A program made the translations under genes and the position numbers. A DNA stretch of 41,070 nucleotides, from NCBI GenBank assembly GCA_025924815.1, contig JAICHQ010000019.1, forward strand, positions 1 to 41,070, in the 5' to 3' direction. Shown here piece after piece: positions 38,261-41,070 of this stretch. This DNA comes from Nocardioides sp. Lineage in GTDB: Bacteria > Actinomycetota > Actinomycetes > Propionibacteriales > Nocardioidaceae. Each line of letters opens with the position of its first letter. Positions within the stretch are counted from its first letter, which is position 1. Below the pieces are notes generated by a model. It was not told the DNA's origin. It did not search any database and saw nothing but the letters and a program-made list of their open reading frames with translations.

Positions 38261-38488
38261 GGAGTCGTCAGCCCCCGCACCAGTCGCCGGGCAGCGGCCG
38301 ATCTCGCAAGGAGACTCCGTCGCCCGGCGCGGCCGGCCGGTGAGGAGGACGTCGGTCGTCGACCCGTCGTACACGCCGCTGGGGATCGGGTACATCGGGT
38401 GCCGGGCCGGCAACCGATGGTGGTGCGCCCGCTTCAGCAGGCCCTGCGGCTGTCCACGACCGAGCTCGTAACCGACCACGGGCGTCAC
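38258..38488 (-). CDS. Possible small hypothetical protein
   Basis: 76-codon frame from GTG 38488, filling the priA-def gap. The product (MTPVVGYELGRGQPQGLLKR at the start, His-rich middle) shows no recognisable domain, membrane segment or ribosome site, and its 3' end crosses the def -10. It may be chance coding in a high-GC spacer. Confidence 0.25.
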   Translation of the reverse strand: MTPVVGYELGRGQPQGLLKRAHHHRLPARHPMYPIPSGVYDGSTTDVLLTGRPRRATESPCEIGRCPATGAGADDS

Positions 38489-38513
38489 GGTGCCGGTGCG
38501 GGTGCGCAGTTCC

Positions 38514-40535
38514 CTACAGGCTCATCGGGTCCACCTGGATGCGGACCGGGTCGAGCTTGCGGGCGGAGCGGACGCGCTGGACCTCGCCGAGCGCCCTCGA
38601 CAGGGTCGGGCCGTGGACACGCGGCACCCGCACCACCATCCGCGACTCACCGCCGGCCGTCTCGACCGGGCCGAGCAGCTCGGTGCCCGGCGGCCGGTCG
38701 AGCAGGGTGACCGCGTCGTCCACGGCGCCGGGGTCGCCGGTGATCGTGGCCAGCCGGCTCGCGGGCGGCAGGTGGGCCTCGGTCCGGGCCGCGGCCTCGC
38801 GCCGGGCGAACCCGGCCGGGTCCCAGCGCACGAGCGCCTGCAGCGCCGGGTGGGCCGGGTCGCCGACCGCGACGACGCCGGCCCCGGGGCCGGCGAGGCC
38901 GGCCGCGTTCAGCCAGCGCCGGAGCGCCTCCTCCTCGGTGCGCAGGTCGGGCCGAGCGAGCGCCAGCCAGGTGTCGAGGAGCACCACGGCGGCGTAGCCA
39001 CCTGCGGCGACGGGCTCGGCTCCGGGCGTGGCCACCACGATCGCCGGTCGCGCCGCCACCGACGCGGCGACGTGATCGCCTCCCGAGGTGACCACCGGCG
39101 TGGACGGGAAGGCGCGGCCGAGCTCCTCGGCCGTCCGCAGCTCCCCCACGACCGGGGCGCGCAGGCCACGGTGACCGCAGACCGAGCAGACCCAGGCCTC
39201 GTCCACCGCGCCGCACCACCGGCACGCAGGGGGGACCGCGGGACCGGAGACCTCCAGCGGCCCGGTGCACACCCCGCACCGAGCCGGCGTCCGGCATCGC
39301 TCGCACGCCAGTGAGGCGGCGTACCCGCGTCGCGGAGTCTGGACCAGCACCGGCCCGCGGCCGAGTCCGTCCACGACGGCGTCGTGGACCTGCTTGGGCA
39401 TCCGGGTCGCACGCGTCATCGGGTCGCGCTCGAGCTGGTGGTCGGTGGCCCCGGCCATCGAGACGGTCACCGCCGCCCGGAGGGCCGCCCGCGGAGCCGA
39501 GATCTCGTGGGACCACCCGGTGGCGAGGAGCTGCCCGGCCTCGACGCTGCGGGCGAAGCCACCCACCAGCGCCGCCGCGTCCTCGAGCTGGGCCCGCGTG
39601 AGCAGCACCTCACGGGCGTGGGGGTACGGCGCGCGCGGCTCGGCGTGGAGGTCGTCCCCGTCGTCCCAGATCGCCACCAGCCCGAGGTCGTGGACCGGCG
39701 CGAAGGCCGCGGCCCGAGTGCCGACGACGATGCGGCGGGTCCCGCGCGCCACGGCGAGGAACTCACGGTAGCGCCGTGCCGGCCCCGCGCCGGCGGTGAG
39801 CACGACGTGGTGGCCGGGGCCGAGCAGGTCGGTCAGGGCGGCGTCGACACGCGTCACGTCGCGCCGGTCGGGCACCACCAGCACGCTGCCGCGGCCGCCG
39901 GCGAGGGTCAGCGCCGCGGCCGAGGCGAGCACGCGCGGCCAATCCTCTCCCGGAAGCGCCGACCACACGGCGCGCGGAGCGCCGCCCCCGGCCAGGTGCG
40001 CGAGGAAGGCGTCTGCCGCCGGGTACGCCGACCAGGCGGCACGCGCTGACGCCGCGTCGACCGAGACCTGCGCCTCGGGCGGCGACGGCTGCTTCTCCGT
40101 CGTGGCGTGGCGCGGCGGGACCGCGAGCCGGAGCACGTCGGCCCGGGTGCCGGCGTAGCGCTCGGCGAGCGACGCGGTCAGCTCGGCGACGGCCGGACGC
40201 AGCACCTGCTCGGCGCTGACCAGCCGTAGCAACGGGCTCAGGTTGCCGGTGTGGTCGGTGTCGACGGTGCGTGCCACCACGAAGCCGTCGAGCGACCGGC
40301 CGGCGAAGCGCACCTTGACCCGCGTGCCCGGTCGGGCGCGGTCGGCCATCGAGGCGGGCACCGCGTAGTCGAACGGACGGTCGAGGTGGGCCAGCGGGGT
40401 GTCGACCAGCACCCGAGCCACCGGGTCGGTCTCGGCGACGGGCTCGGCCTTCGCGCTCCTCCTCGGACGTTTGCCACGCACCGCCGCCCGAAGACCCGGC
40501 AGGGTCTCCGGGACGGACTCACCGCGCTCGGTCAC
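38514..40535 (-). CDS. priA: PriA-like replication restart protein lacking helicase motifs
   Basis: 673 residues. The N-terminal 3'-DNA-binding domain (ARVLVDTPLAHLDRPFDYAVP, about 32-100) and eight zinc-binding cysteines (CERCRTPARCGVC ... CRWCGAVDEAWVCSVCG) are preserved. Where E. coli PriA has its Walker A (GVTGSGKT) this protein reads ALPGEDW, and the DEEH Walker B is WDDGDD, so it should not hydrolyse ATP. This loss is known for actinobacterial PriA. GTG 40535 gives the plausible start; the frame upstream is uncharacteristic. Lies between metK and def. Confidence 0.92.
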   Translation of the reverse strand: MTERGESVPETLPGLRAAVRGKRPRRSAKAEPVAETDPVARVLVDTPLAHLDRPFDYAVPASMADRARPGTRVKVRFAGRSLDGFVVARTVDTDHTGNLSPLLRLVSAEQVLRPAVAELTASLAERYAGTRADVLRLAVPPRHATTEKQPSPPEAQVSVDAASARAAWSAYPAADAFLAHLAGGGAPRAVWSALPGEDWPRVLASAAALTLAGGRGSVLVVPDRRDVTRVDAALTDLLGPGHHVVLTAGAGPARRYREFLAVARGTRRIVVGTRAAAFAPVHDLGLVAIWDDGDDLHAEPRAPYPHAREVLLTRAQLEDAAALVGGFARSVEAGQLLATGWSHEISAPRAALRAAVTVSMAGATDHQLERDPMTRATRMPKQVHDAVVDGLGRGPVLVQTPRRGYAASLACERCRTPARCGVCTGPLEVSGPAVPPACRWCGAVDEAWVCSVCGHRGLRAPVVGELRTAEELGRAFPSTPVVTSGGDHVAASVAARPAIVVATPGAEPVAAGGYAAVVLLDTWLALARPDLRTEEEALRRWLNAAGLAGPGAGVVAVGDPAHPALQALVRWDPAGFARREAAARTEAHLPPASRLATITGDPGAVDDAVTLLDRPPGTELLGPVETAGGESRMVVRVPRVHGPTLSRALGEVQRVRSARKLDPVRIQVDPMSL

Positions 40536-40633
40536 GCGGGCTGTTCTACCAGCAGGCGAGGACGCCTGGTTTCCCCTGGTTTCGGCTGCGCGGGGCGCAC
40601 ACAGGCTTCCCGCCGCGGCAGCAGAGCAGCCGA

Positions 40634-40655
40634 CGGCAGCACGATCGGATGCTGC
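40634..40655. repeat. Short inverted repeat in the metK-priA spacer
   Basis: GGCAGCA and TGCTGCC form a 7-bp stem around CGATCGGA. A 10-base palindrome, ACGTCGACGT, lies nearby at about 40672-40681, and the spacer also has two adjacent CCTGGTTTC copies near 40565-40583. No gene is seen in the spacer (40536-40782). Confidence 0.4.
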
Positions 40656-40708
40656 CTGCCGGGTTCGGACTACGTCGACGTCCTCCACCCCGCAGGTTCC
40701 CGCACACA

Positions 40709-40764
40709 GCGGTGACGTATCCACCGTTCCACGCGAGTAGACGGTGGAAAGGTCACCGCCACCC
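40709..40764 (-). terminator. Long hairpin after metK; palindromic repeat family 2, element C
   Basis: GCGGTGAC (40709-40716) pairs with GTCACCGC (40752-40759), and TCCACCGT (40720-40727) with ACGGTGGA (40741-40748), with a 3x3 internal loop and a 13-base loop. It begins 24 bases after the metK stop, so it probably terminates metK. Its right flank CACCGCCACCC is identical to element A, and it has the same two-stem plan as A and B. Confidence 0.6.
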
Positions 40765-40782
40765 GGGAGACCCGCGGACAGC

Positions 40783-41070
40783 TCAGCCGGCGATTCCGGT
40801 GATTCCAGCGGCCTTGCGCAGCTGCTCCACCCGGTCGGTGCGCTCCCAGGTGAACTCGGGCAGCTCGCGGCCGAAGTGGCCGTACGCCGCGGTCAGCGCG
40901 TAAACGGGCCGGAGCAGGTCGAGGTCCTCGATGATCGCGGCCGGGCGCAGGTCGAAGACCTCGAGCACGGCCCGCTGGATCTCCTCGTCGGTGACCACGC
41001 CGGTGCCGAACGTCTCGATGAACACCCCCACCGGCTGGGCCTTGCCGATCGCGTAGGCGACCTGGGCCTC
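40783..41070 (-). CDS. metK: S-adenosylmethionine synthase, C-terminal part
   Basis: Makes AdoMet from ATP and methionine. Only the last 95 codons are in the window; the 5' end lies beyond 41070. [37 protein letters not shown] and [20 protein letters not shown] are characteristic of the family's C-terminal region. The next gene on this strand is priA. Confidence 0.95.
   Translation of the reverse strand, partial: EAQVAYAIGKAQPVGVFIETFGTGVVTDEEIQRAVLEVFDLRPAAIIEDLDLLRPVYALTAAYGHFGRELPEFTWERTDRVEQLRKAAGITGIAG

Overview
This is a high-GC actinobacterial chromosome segment. The gene orders argCJBDFRGH, pheST, infC-rpmI-rplT-(rRNA methylase) and priA-def-fmt-rsmB-rpe-ribD..ribH, GTG starts, 4-base stop/start overlaps and TANNNT boxes placed 6-7 bases before start codons all fit Actinobacteria. 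I would guess Nocardioides or another Nocardioidaceae, but that is inference. Almost all genes are chromosomal housekeeping genes and most lie on the minus strand. I see no rRNA, tRNA, IS element, phage or CRISPR.

Layout on the minus strand, read from high to low coordinate: metK (cut by the window edge); an ATPase-dead priA; a doubtful small ORF; the def-fmt-yjbR-rsmB operon; an inserted pair (stand-alone LigD-type polymerase plus RelA/SpoT-domain protein); rpe; an FMN riboswitch driving ribD-ribE-ribM-ribBA-ribH; a large LuxR (LAL) regulator and a small membrane peptide; hisE-hisG-PH-domain protein; (plus-strand block); an SseB-like gene; infC-rpmI-rplT-rRNA methylase; an orphan PAS histidine kinase; pheS-pheT; the whole arginine operon argC-J-B-D-F-R-G-H; and a 3-methyladenine DNA glycosylase (cut by the left edge).

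Plus-strand genes are few: an MDMPI/DinB-fold protein divergent from argC; a three-gene operon (3-TM protein, fold-type III PLP enzyme, P-loop kinase-like protein); a VOC protein; an aldose 1-epimerase; and a GNAT acetyltransferase.

The most interesting structure lies outside the standard genes. (1) A short dispersed repeat (half-sites GGTCTCGAC and CTCGACCGAC) occurs five times and has been co-opted differently each time: it lengthens RibE, forms the RibM tail, supplies the hisG start codon, lies in the rRNA methylase N-terminus, and forms a hairpin between the FMN aptamer and ribD. (2) A second, roughly 55-base palindromic repeat occurs at three intergenic sites. (3) Many genes look leaderless; the argC candidate promoter overlaps an ARG-box-like site. 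(4) The LigD-polymerase/RelA-SpoT pair interrupts rsmB-rpe, and its alarmone-synthetase domain has Gln where the catalytic Glu is expected. (5) infC appears to start at ATC behind a long leader that contains a strong hairpin. No gene-free stretch exceeds 300 bases once the FMN riboswitch and infC leader are counted.
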